A stretch of 64,000 nt of DNA from assembly GCF_019511605.1 (NCBI RefSeq), contig NZ_JAEUAV010000010.1, positions 124,001-188,000 on the forward strand. Reading direction: 5' to 3'. This document shows, in pieces, positions 25,406-33,952 of the stretch. Under the pieces are notes generated by a model. That model saw only the letters and a program-made list of their open reading frames with translations, had not been told where the DNA came from and ran no database searches. This stretch comes from Paraburkholderia phenoliruptrix (GTDB lineage: Bacteria; Pseudomonadota; Gammaproteobacteria; Burkholderiales; Burkholderiaceae). The position numbers and the translations under genes are program-made. Every line of letters begins with the position of its first letter. Position 1 is the first letter of the stretch.

Positions 25406-25550
25406 GCCGCTGCTTCTCCTTGAAGGACCGCAAAGTCCTGGTCGTGGCTGAGATGTTCCAAGCCCAAAGTCTATCGCGTCGTAATACTGTCAAAACAGCC
25501 CCGCCGCAGGGATTCTCGCGACAGGGCCGGTAACAACGCTGGCGCCGGGC

Positions 25551-25640
25551 TCAGCTGACCGGCACTTCGCTGTGAAACGGATAACCGGTGTACCCGCGCG
25601 CATCGCCGCGATAGACAGAGACTGCGGAACCTTTCTTTCG
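25551..25640 (-). pseudogene. Possible C-terminal remnant of an old-yellow-enzyme-like gene
   Basis: Read on the minus strand, about 22 codons before a TGA at 25553-25551 give VYRGDARGYTGYPFHSE, which resembles the C-terminal YGGDxxGYTDYP segment of NemA/old yellow enzyme reductases. The frame just upstream no longer fits that family. If real, this is the last piece of a deleted alkene reductase next to the SDR gene. The match is short and from memory. Confidence 0.3.
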
Positions 25641-25658
25641 ACCGTAAAGCAGCGCGGC

Positions 25659-26360
25659 TCACCAAGGTATCGACTTGTTGTAGCGATCCGTAAAGCGCAG
25701 ACCCGGAACCCCGAAGTTTGCCTCGATCATGTCCACCACGAGTGGAATGCTTTCCGAAATATCCAGCGTCGCATTGCTGCCGCCCATGTCTGTCCGGACC
25801 CAGCCGGGGGCAACAAGAAGGAGCGCACGCTTGTCTTTAGGGTGACGCTGCGAGAACGCTTTCATCAGCATGTTCAAGGCCGCCTTGCTCGAACTGTATA
25901 GTTCCCAGAACCCAGTGGAGTTTTCGATGCTTCCAATCTCGGATGACATCACAGCAATTACACCGTTCTCCGCGACCAGGTTGTGGAACATTTCGACGAT
26001 CCGCATGGGACTGAGCGCGTTGGTGAGCATCATGTCCAGATAGTCGCTTTCGTCCACCTGCAGCGGTGTGAGCTCGTTTGCCTTACAGACGCCGGCGTTG
26101 ACAAATAACACATCGAGCCTGCGACCATCGAGGCGCTCATACAGAGCCCTTACCGATTCCAGGTCCACGACATCCACGGTTTCGGTGGTGACTCTTCCGG
26201 GACATTGCGCCTGCAGTTCTGCGAGCTTTGGAGACGATCCTCGCGACGTGGCGATTACGTTGTACTCCCGTCCACTGAACTCCGATGCAAGTGCCAGGCC
26301 GAGTCCGCGAGAAGCACCAATGATCAGTGCAGTTTTTTTCAGTTGCCATTGAATGTGCAC
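25659..26360 (-). CDS. SDR-family oxidoreductase
   Basis: A 233-residue SDR from a GTG at 26360, with ALIIGASRGLGLAL near the N terminus, LFVNAGV (a degenerate NNAG), VMSSEIGS, and YSSSKAALN as the active-site Tyr/Lys. LLLVAPGWVRTDMGG follows, as in the CsgA/sniffer-like group. No ATG lies close to the domain start; the GTG lies five codons before the first beta strand, whereas the farther ATG at 26447 would add an unlikely N-terminal tail. The function is unknown; it lies in the oxidoreductase-rich region. Confidence 0.78.
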   Translation of the reverse strand: MHIQWQLKKTALIIGASRGLGLALASEFSGREYNVIATSRGSSPKLAELQAQCPGRVTTETVDVVDLESVRALYERLDGRRLDVLFVNAGVCKANELTPLQVDESDYLDMMLTNALSPMRIVEMFHNLVAENGVIAVMSSEIGSIENSTGFWELYSSSKAALNMLMKAFSQRHPKDKRALLLVAPGWVRTDMGGSNATLDISESIPLVVDMIEANFGVPGLRFTDRYNKSIPW

Positions 26361-26773
26361 TCCATAAAGAAAAGAATAGCCATGTCTGGTCTCGTCGAAA
26401 CACCGAAACCAGGTTGTGCGCGCTTGATGCGAAGTTACCGCTCGCACGATGTCGAGTCGAGAGCGTTGCCGTCATTGCAGAAATGACCAGCCGACATGCT
26501 CCGGTTCACCCGACACAACATGGCAGTGGAGTGCGCGAGTGCGCAACTGGCCGCTCCCCGCAATGGCCGGTTAGCTTGCTTTCACTTTCCACAGCGCCGA
26601 GGCACGAATCATCGCGCCGTTATTGAGCGGCCTGACGCGACCGTCCTCGCTGGTAGGTGAAGCCGTTACGCGCGATTGCGCGGGACTCATAGCGCAGATT
26701 CCGCTGCTGCGTTACGAGTCCCGCGCGTATGAAGCGAGGCGTTCCCGCCGATATTCATTCCGCCCGCCTTGCC
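26361..26773. other. Gene-free gap
   Basis: No coding frame with motifs or a ribosome site. It separates two minus-strand genes and should hold the promoter of the SDR gene. I see no repeat or terminator. Confidence 0.35.
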
Positions 26774-27631
26774 TTAGACGCCCTTTACAAAATCAACAAC
26801 GGCATCCGCGATTTCCCGTGCGTGCGTCTCGAGCGCGAAGTGCCCCGTGTCGAGAAAACGGACTATTGCGTTCGGCAAATCACGCTTATAGGCCTCTGCG
26901 CCCGGCGGGAGGAAGAACGGATCGTTCTTGCCCCAGATGGCCAGCAGCGGCGGCTGATGCTCGCGGAAATACTTCTGGAAGGCCGGATAAAGCGCGACAT
27001 TGCTCGCGTAGTCTCCGAACAGGTCGAGTTGGATCTCGTCCCGTTCCGGACGGGCGATATAAAAAGCGTCGAGCCCGTAGCCGTCCGGCGAGATTTGCGT
27101 CGGGTCACTGACGCCGTGCTCGTATTGCCAACGGATCGACTCTGGCGTCAGCAGTGCACGCAATGCCTGGCGGTTGGCATCACCTGGTTCTTTCCAATAG
27201 CGCTGGATCGGATTCCAGCCTTCCGACAGTCCCTCTTCGTACGCATTGCCGTTTTGCGAGATGATGGCCGTCACGCGTTCCGGATGGGCCATCGCCAGGC
27301 GGAAGCCCGTCGGCGCACCGTAGTCGAAGACATACATCGCATAGCGTGCCATGCCGATTACTTCCGTAAAGCGGCCAATCACTTTGGCGAGGTTGTCAAA
27401 GGTGTAGGCGAACTGCGCACGCGGCGGTTGCGCCGACAGGCCGAAGCCGGGGAGATCGGGCGCGACGACGTGGAAGTGCTCAGCAAGCATCGGAATCAGA
27501 TCGCGATACATGTGGCTCGAGCTCGGAAAGCCGTGCAAGAGCAGCAGGCCAGGCAGGGAAGGCTGGCCTGCCTCACGGTAGAACACTTCGAAGCCGTCAA
27601 CGTCGGCAGTGCGGTAGCTGATGGATGCCAT
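26774..27631 (-). CDS. Alpha/beta hydrolase (haloalkane-dehalogenase/epoxide-hydrolase-like)
   Basis: A 285-residue alpha/beta hydrolase. It has LLLHGFPSSSH (oxyanion HG, about 30-40), PDLPGFGLS, and VFDYGAPTG with Asp103 as nucleophile instead of Ser, which places it with haloalkane dehalogenase and epoxide-hydrolase types. IWGKNDPFF and TGHFALE supply the acid and His of the triad. I took the ATG at 27631 because of the GAGG Shine-Dalgarno upstream; an ATG 10 codons earlier is possible. The substrate is unknown. Confidence 0.85.
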   Translation of the reverse strand: MASISYRTADVDGFEVFYREAGQPSLPGLLLLHGFPSSSHMYRDLIPMLAEHFHVVAPDLPGFGLSAQPPRAQFAYTFDNLAKVIGRFTEVIGMARYAMYVFDYGAPTGFRLAMAHPERVTAIISQNGNAYEEGLSEGWNPIQRYWKEPGDANRQALRALLTPESIRWQYEHGVSDPTQISPDGYGLDAFYIARPERDEIQLDLFGDYASNVALYPAFQKYFREHQPPLLAIWGKNDPFFLPPGAEAYKRDLPNAIVRFLDTGHFALETHAREIADAVVDFVKGV

Positions 27632-28286
27632 GATAATTACCTCGCGAATGTGTGAATGCACCGTCCCGGTCTTGACGCTGTCCAGCGGCGGTGCGGTGAG
27701 GCAAATGATCGCCTGATCGACGCACTTCGATAACCCGGCAAAAGAGAGAACCAGCCTTCCGTTAAGCGGAAGGCTGCTGTCGGCAGATGCCTTGGTGCCA
27801 GCGGGAGGTGCGGCTGTGGCGGCAGGCAGACGGCACTCGCTGGCCGAACCCGGAGCTAGGCTTTGCGAACGTTGCCGGCGTTATTGAGTTTTCGCTGATG
27901 CGCCGTTGCGGCCAAGGTTGGCGAAGGGCGCATCTATCGGTGTCATCTATCCTCCGTTGCCGCGAGTCGGCTTCGGATGACGTGTCGAACCAGGCGCAGG
28001 CCATCTGCGCAGCATAGAGAGACGGAAGTTGCATCGGCGAGGCGTTGCGCATTCCCCATTGAAAAAACAGGGCGCCCCTATCTGCGCATTACGGTCGCGC
28101 TACCCAGCCCTTCGCCTGCCGCATCGACCGCACTCGCTCGCCAACGCGCCTTCCCGCGTTCGACCGGCAAGGCAAACCGCCATGCCACCCCAATGGCACG
28201 ACGCTTGCGACGCTGGCTTTGCGAAAGCACCGACATGGCGCTTTCGCAGAGCAACAGCGCGACTCCGCGCCAGGGAGGCGAACATC
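27632..28286. other. Intergenic region before DUF3182 gene
   Basis: Apart from the hairpin at 27752-27776 I see no feature. Open frames on both strands (27787-28017 plus, 27762-28052 minus) have no motifs. The frame of the next gene extends upstream to 28029, but that extension is Arg/Pro-rich and lacks the domain, so I treat it as non-coding. Confidence 0.35.
27752..27776. terminator. Perfect 10-bp hairpin, possible terminator
   Basis: CAGCCTTCCG (27752-27761), a 5-base loop, and CGGAAGGCTG (27767-27776). No T-tract follows on the plus strand, while on the minus strand the stem is followed by GTTCTCTCTTTT, so it might end a minus-strand transcript, though none is annotated upstream. A structural element or remnant is also possible. 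Confidence 0.4.
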
Positions 28287-29444
28287 GTGGACCCATCGCT
28301 CGCGCCGGACGTGTCCGCAGCACCCGGCTTACCGGTTGTCATCCTGTACCGCCAGCGGAGCGAAGCGCACCGCGCCGGTCATGAAGGCGAGACCTTGCGC
28401 GAACTGGCGCGCCAGATCGCCGAACTCAAAGGCACGCAGGTGGCGGGCGAATTCCGCGACGGGCAAGCCTATCCGGCGAATCGGTATCTGATTCCCGACG
28501 ATACCTTGACCCTTGCGCAAGCGCACAAACTCGGCGTTCGGTCGGTGCATGACCTGTACGGCGGCGTCGTGCCGTTTCCGTTCGTCGCGACAAAACTGAT
28601 CGCGCACAGTCTGCCAGGCGGGGCAAGCGCCGCGCCGCCTGGCTGGTCGCATGCGCTCGGTGCACGCAGCGCGTCGCTGGTATTGCCGGGCTACGCGGCA
28701 TTCTCGCGCGACGACGCCCGCAGCGCCGCACGCGCGCTGTGGGACGGCGGTCGCGTGCGCGTCAAGCGTCCATATGGAATCGGCGGCGCGGGACAGGCGC
28801 TGATCGAAAACGAGGACGAACTGGAAGCGCAACTCGACGCGCTGGGCGACGAAGCGCTGCAACGCGACGGCATTTCGATCGAGCGGCATCTGGAGGCGCT
28901 CGACACGTTCAGCGTGGGGCAGGTCGCGCTAGACGATCTCGTGGTGAGCTACTACGGCGTGCAGCATCTGACGCGCAACAATCATGGCCACGATGTGTAC
29001 GGCGGCTCGGAACTCGTCGTGGTGCGCGGCGGCTTCGACGTCCTCGAACGGCTCGAGCTCACCGCGGACTTGCGCGAATGCATTGCCAAAGCACGCGCTT
29101 TCGATGCTGCGGTGCAGATCGACTACGCGGGATTCTTTGCATCGAGGCGCAACTATGACGTCGCATGCGGCGTCGACGCCGCGGGCGTGCGTCATTGCGG
29201 CGTGCTCGAGCAATCGTGGCGCGTGGGCGGCGCGACAGGTGCGGAAATTGGCGCGTTGCGCACGTTCAGGGCCAATCCCGACGCAGGTGTGGTGCGCGCC
29301 TCGACACGCGAAGTGTATGGAGAAAACGTGCACGTGCCCGAGGGCGCGTGTCTGGTCTATCGCGGCATCGATAGCCAGGCTGGACCCATCACGAAGTTCT
29401 ATACGCTCGACCCCGACACGTTGCAAAGGAGCAGCGACTCATGA
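28287..29444 (+). CDS. DUF3182-family protein (ATP-grasp-like)
   Basis: A 385-residue protein that I recognise as DUF3182-like. The ATP-grasp character shows in VRVKRPYGIGGAGQALI (Gly-rich ATP loop) followed by DGISIERHLE and FSVGQVALDDL. The GTG start at 28287 has a GGGAGG Shine-Dalgarno. The family is described as carboxylase/ligase-like but has no established reaction. It overlaps the following hydrolase gene by 4 bases (ATGA), so the two probably act in one pathway. Confidence 0.75.
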   Translation: MDPSLAPDVSAAPGLPVVILYRQRSEAHRAGHEGETLRELARQIAELKGTQVAGEFRDGQAYPANRYLIPDDTLTLAQAHKLGVRSVHDLYGGVVPFPFVATKLIAHSLPGGASAAPPGWSHALGARSASLVLPGYAAFSRDDARSAARALWDGGRVRVKRPYGIGGAGQALIENEDELEAQLDALGDEALQRDGISIERHLEALDTFSVGQVALDDLVVSYYGVQHLTRNNHGHDVYGGSELVVVRGGFDVLERLELTADLRECIAKARAFDAAVQIDYAGFFASRRNYDVACGVDAAGVRHCGVLEQSWRVGGATGAEIGALRTFRANPDAGVVRASTREVYGENVHVPEGACLVYRGIDSQAGPITKFYTLDPDTLQRSSDS

Positions 29445-30217
29445 CGGCAGACCGTTACCAGTTACAGATCAAGCTCGAGCGCGGGCATCTCGACGGCACC
29501 ATGCTGGTTCCGAAAACAGCGGTGCCTGGCGTGCTTTTCGTCCACGGTTGGGGTGGCAATCAGGAGCAGTATCTGGAGCGCGCGCGGCAGGCGGCGGCGC
29601 TCGGCTGCGTCTGTCTGACGTTCGACCTGACCGGCCACGCCCGCACGCAAAACGAACAGCAGACGGTCACGCGCGAAACGAACCTGAAGGACCTGCTTGC
29701 CGCGTACGACACGCTCGCCGAGCATCCGACAATCGACCGCGGTTCGATTGCGGTGATCGGCAGCAGCTATGGCGGCTATCTCGCGGCCATCCTGACGGAG
29801 CTACGGCCGGTGCGATGGCTGGGCCTGCGCGTGCCGGCGCTCTATCTCGACGACGGCTGGAACACACCCAAGCGCGCGCTGCACGCCGAGCACGATCTGG
29901 TTGCATACCGCAAACGCGTTGTGCCGGCCGCGGAAAACCGCGCATTGCGAGCCGCTGCGAACTTTCACGGCGACGTGCTGCTGGTCGAATCCGAGCATGA
30001 CCAGATCGTTCCGCACACGGTGATCGCGAGCTATCTGCAGGCGTTCTTGCAGGCCCATTCGCTCACCTATCGCGTGATCGAGGGCGCGGACCACGGCTTG
30101 TCCGACGTCGGCAGCCAGCGCGCCTACACGGACCTCATTGTGAACTGGCTCTCGGAGATGGTTCAGGGCTCGCGCGCCGGCAGCCGCGGCGCGGCCCGCA
30201 ATCACGCCAAGGTCTAG
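29441..30217 (+). CDS. Alpha/beta hydrolase coupled to DUF3182 gene
   Basis: A 258-residue serine alpha/beta hydrolase of the dienelactone-hydrolase/peptidase S9-like group: VLFVHGWGGN (31-40), FDLTGHA, the nucleophile elbow GSSYGGY with Ser109, LVESEHDQIVPH with the acid, and GADHGLSD with the His. It is cytosolic by the lack of a signal. The ATG overlaps the DUF3182 stop. The substrate is unknown; the coupling suggests it acts on a product of the DUF3182 enzyme (inference). Confidence 0.82.
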   Translation: MTADRYQLQIKLERGHLDGTMLVPKTAVPGVLFVHGWGGNQEQYLERARQAAALGCVCLTFDLTGHARTQNEQQTVTRETNLKDLLAAYDTLAEHPTIDRGSIAVIGSSYGGYLAAILTELRPVRWLGLRVPALYLDDGWNTPKRALHAEHDLVAYRKRVVPAAENRALRAAANFHGDVLLVESEHDQIVPHTVIASYLQAFLQAHSLTYRVIEGADHGLSDVGSQRAYTDLIVNWLSEMVQGSRAGSRGAARNHAKV

Positions 30218-30286
30218 GCGGAGAGGGGCGGCTCACGCTGTCATTGCCGCATGCATCTCGCTGCGCTGCATCCTGCTGCAGACCGA

Positions 30287-30925
30287 TCATACGGAGCCCT
30301 GATCATCTGCATCGAACGACCCGGTTCGCATGTCGCCGTCGCGAACATAGCGCGTGATGATCACGCCGCGCGGCGTGCTGACCGACTGTGCGAGTCTGAA
30401 CGCAGACGCAGGCGCGTTCTCGCCGAACAGACGCTTGCCGCGCCCCAGTATCAGCGGATAAATCACCAGCCGCAGTTCGTCCACCAGATCGGCGGCGAGC
30501 AATTGGCCGACCATATTGCCGCTGCCGAACGTCAGCAAAGCCGCGCCCGTCTGCTGTTTGAGCGCACGTATCGCGTCCGCGAGAGCGCCTGCGAGCGCGT
30601 GGCTCTCTCGCCACTCCAGCGTGTCCGGCCGATGCGTGGCCACATGCTTGGGCACGCCGTTCAAAAGATCGGCGATGCCGCGGCTCGGCGAATCGGCCGC
30701 CACATGCGGCCAGTACCCGGCGAATATGTCGTACGTGCGGCGCCCAAGCAGCAATTCGAACGGTTCGACGAACAGTTCCTGCAAGTAGCCTGAGATCGCG
30801 TCGTCGGCATACGGCACGATCCAGCCGCCGAGGCGGAAGTCGCCGCTCGGATCCTCCTTTGGACCGCCGGGCGCCTGAATGACGCCGTCAAGACTGATGA
30901 ATGCAGAAACGGTGAGCTTGCGCAT
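30287..30925 (-). CDS. Dihydrofolate reductase-family protein (RibD C-terminal-like)
   Basis: A 212-residue protein with LTVSAFISLDGVIQAPGG at the start, ELLLGRRTYDIFAGYWP, LLTFGSGNMVGQLL, and LILGRGKRLFG near the end, the standard layout of the RibD C-terminal/DHFR-like reductase group often seen beside regulators in soil bacteria. It is an NAD(P)H-dependent reductase of unknown substrate. The ATG at 30925 follows an AGAAAG-type ribosome site. It is convergent with the hydrolase gene. Confidence 0.85.
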   Translation of the reverse strand: MRKLTVSAFISLDGVIQAPGGPKEDPSGDFRLGGWIVPYADDAISGYLQELFVEPFELLLGRRTYDIFAGYWPHVAADSPSRGIADLLNGVPKHVATHRPDTLEWRESHALAGALADAIRALKQQTGAALLTFGSGNMVGQLLAADLVDELRLVIYPLILGRGKRLFGENAPASAFRLAQSVSTPRGVIITRYVRDGDMRTGSFDADDQGSV

Positions 30926-31081
30926 GAGCTTTCTCCGGATTGACGGACGCAATCTGTCCATCAACACGACGAGCGAGTCGCGGTGGAATCGACGGCGCGC
31001 AGACGTTAGCAGGCATGGTGTCAGGCGGTGCTCGCGCGATTCGTGCGCGGTGCCGCGACGGGCGCCCGCCGACAAGCGAAC

Positions 31082-31489
31082 TCATCTATCCAGTTCCGCG
31101 GATTGGCGCGCATCGCGCTCCTTGCCGCTGCGCCGGTCCGCGTTCGTGCCGCGGGGCGACGCGGCAGCGCAGGCTTCGAGCGCGACGACTGCGCGCTTTG
31201 CGACATCGACGGTTTCATTGCAGGCCTGGACATCTCGCAGCAGGCTGCAACGAGTGCCCCAACCGAGTTTGGACAACGCCGCGCGCAGCTTGGCCAGCGC
31301 CGCTTGCGGCGAGCCGTTGTCGGCGACGAGCGAAGCGAGGTCGAACGCGCTGCCGGCCGGAGTCGTGACTACCGTCGGGCAAGCCCAGACGGCGTCGGCG
31401 CTCGACATGAAGAGCGCCAGCGCGAGGCCGACGGTGCCCGGCCGCAAACCGGCGCGAACGGCGCAATGCGTATTCATCGAAACGGTCAT
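31082..31489 (-). CDS. Small hypothetical secreted protein
   Basis: A 135-residue protein whose N-terminal part (MTVSMNTHC, then a hydrophobic segment LALALFMSSADAVWA) looks like a signal peptide. The mature part has four Cys residues and the segment VADNGSPQAALAKLRAALS. The ATG at 31489 has GGAG upstream. No family is recognised. Parts of the opposite strand are also open, as is usual in this GC-rich DNA, so confidence is limited. Confidence 0.5.
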   Translation of the reverse strand: MTVSMNTHCAVRAGLRPGTVGLALALFMSSADAVWACPTVVTTPAGSAFDLASLVADNGSPQAALAKLRAALSKLGWGTRCSLLRDVQACNETVDVAKRAVVALEACAAASPRGTNADRRSGKERDARQSAELDR

Positions 31490-31604
31490 GGGAGGCTCCG
31501 GACGGCGTCGCTGCAATGCTCACTGCAATGCGGATTGCATGCTACGGTCCAGTATCGGCGCGGTATTTTTCATTCTGCTTTCAATGGCCGACGAGAGCGG
31601 GGCG

Positions 31605-32429
31605 TTAGCGCTTGCGACTGAGCCGCTCAAGTGCCTTGCGATACTTGCGACGCGTATAAGCACTCGCGTAAAGCGCGAGGATCAAGCCGACGCGGCCGTC
31701 GCGAAAATTTCCCTTGCGAATGTACCACTTCATGAATGCCCCCAACGGGCTGAACCAGCCCTTGAATCGCAGCACGACAGGGCGCTCGTGTCGGTCCGCA
31801 AGGTCGAGGGCGGCGAGGTCTGTATAGAGGTCCAGCTTGCGCTTCATTTCCGCTGTGGTTTCGAACGTATGATGGATCAGCGGCGCTTCAATCCGCCCGC
31901 CGCTTGCAGCACCGGTCAGCGTCTCATGCACGCTGTGCCCGGTGAAACGCACAGCGCCTCGCCGATAAATACGGATGGGATAGTCCGGGCACGACACGGG
32001 CATCAGCGCATGAATCAGCTTGCCCATCACCACCCAGTCGCGCCTGACCGCATACGCGTCGTGACTGAAGCCGTGGGCCTTCAAGGCGGCGATTTCGTCG
32101 ATCAACGCGTCGCTCGCAATTTCGTCGCTGTCGAAGAACATCACCGTTTCGTGCAGGCACTGGCCGTTGGCGAACTCGCGTTGCGCGCGAAAATTGTCGA
32201 ACGCGTGATGCACGATGCGCGCGCCATGCCGTGCAGCAATGGCGAGTGTCGCGTCGCTGCTGCCGCTGTCCACGATCAGTAAGTCGTCTGCGGCACGCCT
32301 TGCGGCCGTCAGCACCCTGTCCAGGTGACGCTCGCTGTTGTGGGTGAGGACGTAGACGGATAGTGGGGTCAACCGGGCTCCTGCAATGGTCTGTGGGGCC
32401 GGTTCGCATTGTGCCGTCCGGTCATGCAT
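31605..32429 (-). CDS. Glycosyltransferase family 2 (WaaE/KdtX-like)
   Basis: A 274-residue cytosolic glycosyltransferase. It has SVYVLTHNSERHL, LLIVDSGSSDATL as the nucleotide-sugar binding region, and MFFDSDEIAS with the DxD metal motif; FTGHSVHETL and RFKGWFSPLGAF follow, as in the WaaE/KdtX-type lipopolysaccharide core glucosyltransferases. The C terminus is basic (RRKYRKALERL), as in membrane-associated members. It probably adds a sugar to LPS core or another envelope glycan. The start at 32429 is the first in-frame ATG. Confidence 0.83.
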   Translation of the reverse strand: MHDRTAQCEPAPQTIAGARLTPLSVYVLTHNSERHLDRVLTAARRAADDLLIVDSGSSDATLAIAARHGARIVHHAFDNFRAQREFANGQCLHETVMFFDSDEIASDALIDEIAALKAHGFSHDAYAVRRDWVVMGKLIHALMPVSCPDYPIRIYRRGAVRFTGHSVHETLTGAASGGRIEAPLIHHTFETTAEMKRKLDLYTDLAALDLADRHERPVVLRFKGWFSPLGAFMKWYIRKGNFRDGRVGLILALYASAYTRRKYRKALERLSRKR

Positions 32430-32723
32430 GTTTGGGTGCGAGCAAACTTCCGGCCTGGCTCGCAGGAGACGTACCGCATGCCATGAGTCCGCCTACTGCC
32501 GTAATGCCGGGTTCCGTGGTTCGCCGGCGAAGCTGTTTGCAAGGTTTGCGTTGTTTTTTGGCGACTTTGTAAGCTACGCAAACCGCGAACATCGGCGTAC
32601 TGGCGGCTTTTGCCGGGAAGTCTGCATGCTTTCATACAAAACACCCGATTTTCAGCTTCCGCAAACATGGCTACGATTTGTAAGGCGTCAGCGTTCCCAA
32701 ACGTTCGGCGTGTGTGTTTGTTT

Positions 32724-32750
32724 AGCCGCAGCTTTGTCTGCGGCTTTTTT
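32724..32750 (+). terminator. Strong intrinsic terminator
   Basis: AGCCGCAG (32724-32731), loop CTTTGT, CTGCGGCT (32738-32745), and a T-tract through 32750. The stem is perfect over 8 bp. It lies in an intergenic region with no plus-strand gene before it. Confidence 0.8.
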
Positions 32751-33018
32751 CTATGCGTTGTTTGGGCCGCCAGTGTGGCGCGTGCTGGTGGCACCTACGG
32801 CGGCGCCCGACGCGGCTTTCCGTGACGTAGCCGGGTGAACGCGGCGCGCCCGTTTCTCCAGACTCCCTCTCTCGCCTGTCTCGCACGCGCGGCGCCTCGC
32901 AGCGTATCCGGCTGTCTGCGCGCTGCTTCCAGCCTTTCCACTGCGTCCCATCTCTCTGGTAAACCCGCTTGCGCGGTATTTTTGATGCGCCTATATTGCT
33001 ATACACCATCAACTATTA

Positions 33019-33029
33019 CTATGCGATAA
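33019..33029. promoter_or_regulatory. CTATGCGATAA motif before enoyl-CoA hydratase operon
   Basis: The 11-mer CTATGCGATAA ends 3 bases before the start codon at 33033. The identical 11-mer occurs at 39559-39569 before the IclR gene that ends this locus. It is probably part of an IclR operator; its position near the start codon fits repression. Confidence 0.5.
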
Positions 33030-33032
33030 AAC

Positions 33033-33794
33033 ATGAGCAATGACGTGTTGTTCTCCAATCGCGGCCGGGTCGCGATCATCACGCTGAATCGCCCGGAGCG
33101 GCTGAACGCATGGACCACGCCGATGCGCGAGACGATCATCGAGGCGCTGGAGCGTTTCAACCATGACCCGGAAGTCGCCGCGATCATCATGACCGGTGCC
33201 GGCAATCGGGCATTCTCGGCAGGGCAGGATCTGTCGGAAGCGCATGACTTCGACGGCGAGCGCGCGGTCGCGTGGGTCAAGGAATGGCAGCGCTACTACA
33301 CGGCGCTGCGCAGCCTGTCGAAGCCGCTCGTCATGGCGCTCAACGGTACGGCCGCGGGCTCGGCGTTTCAGGTGGCGCTGCTCGGCGATATTCGCGTCGG
33401 TCATGCCGGCGTGCGCATGGGGCAGCCCGAGATCAACGCGGGCATTGCCAGCACCACCGGGCCGTGGATCATGAACGCGATGCTCGGCATGTCGCGCACC
33501 ATTGAGCTGACGCTCACGGGCCGTTTGATGGACGCCGAAGAGTGTCATCGCATCGGCCTGATTCATCACCTCGTCGACGAAGACAAGGTGTTCGACAAGG
33601 CGCTCGAAATAGCCACCGAACTTGCGGCCAAGCCGCCCGTCGCGATGCGGCTCGACAAGCAGCGTTTCCGCGAAATGACGGAGCCGGGCTTTATCGACTG
33701 CATCGAAGCGGGCGAGCGCATTCAGCGCGAAGCGTACGACTCCGGCGAACCCGCGCGCATGATGGAAGAGTTCTTCCGTCAGCGCGCGAAATAG
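33033..33794 (+). CDS. Enoyl-CoA hydratase/isomerase
   Basis: A 253-residue crotonase-family protein. It has SAGQDLSEAH (oxyanion loop), VMALNGTAAGSAFQVAL, MGQPEINAG with the first catalytic Glu, and TIELTLTGRLMDA with the second, so both residues of a true hydratase appear present. It is the first gene of an apparent operon with an ABC importer and an acyl-CoA ligase, which suggests degradation of an imported carboxylic acid as a CoA thioester (inference). The gap to the next gene is 158 bases. Confidence 0.87.
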   Translation: MSNDVLFSNRGRVAIITLNRPERLNAWTTPMRETIIEALERFNHDPEVAAIIMTGAGNRAFSAGQDLSEAHDFDGERAVAWVKEWQRYYTALRSLSKPLVMALNGTAAGSAFQVALLGDIRVGHAGVRMGQPEINAGIASTTGPWIMNAMLGMSRTIELTLTGRLMDAEECHRIGLIHHLVDEDKVFDKALEIATELAAKPPVAMRLDKQRFREMTEPGFIDCIEAGERIQREAYDSGEPARMMEEFFRQRAK

Positions 33795-33952
33795 CGAGTC
33801 ACGGGCGAGGCACGCGGGGCCGCTCGTGCTCAGCATGGTTAGTGGAATGCGCGAGCCGGTTTTGGTCGTGGTGCTCGCGCCCCGCCGCAAGTCCAGCCGC
33901 AAGGCCAAGTCAAGCCGTTCCCAATCTCAACTTTAGTGCGGAGACCTGAACA

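Larger units (their letters stand above)
32430..33032. other. Intergenic region with terminator and divergent leaders
   Basis: No supported gene. The segment 32560-32723 ends in a strong intrinsic terminator (32724-32750) although no coding gene precedes it on the plus strand, so a short non-coding transcript is possible. The distal part (32980-33032) is AT-rich and holds the leader and candidate operator of the enoyl-CoA hydratase gene. Confidence 0.45.

Noticed and set aside
27762..28052. Cys/Arg-rich frames on both strands before the DUF3182 gene
   Set aside because: No family recognised, no ribosome site, and both strands are equally open.
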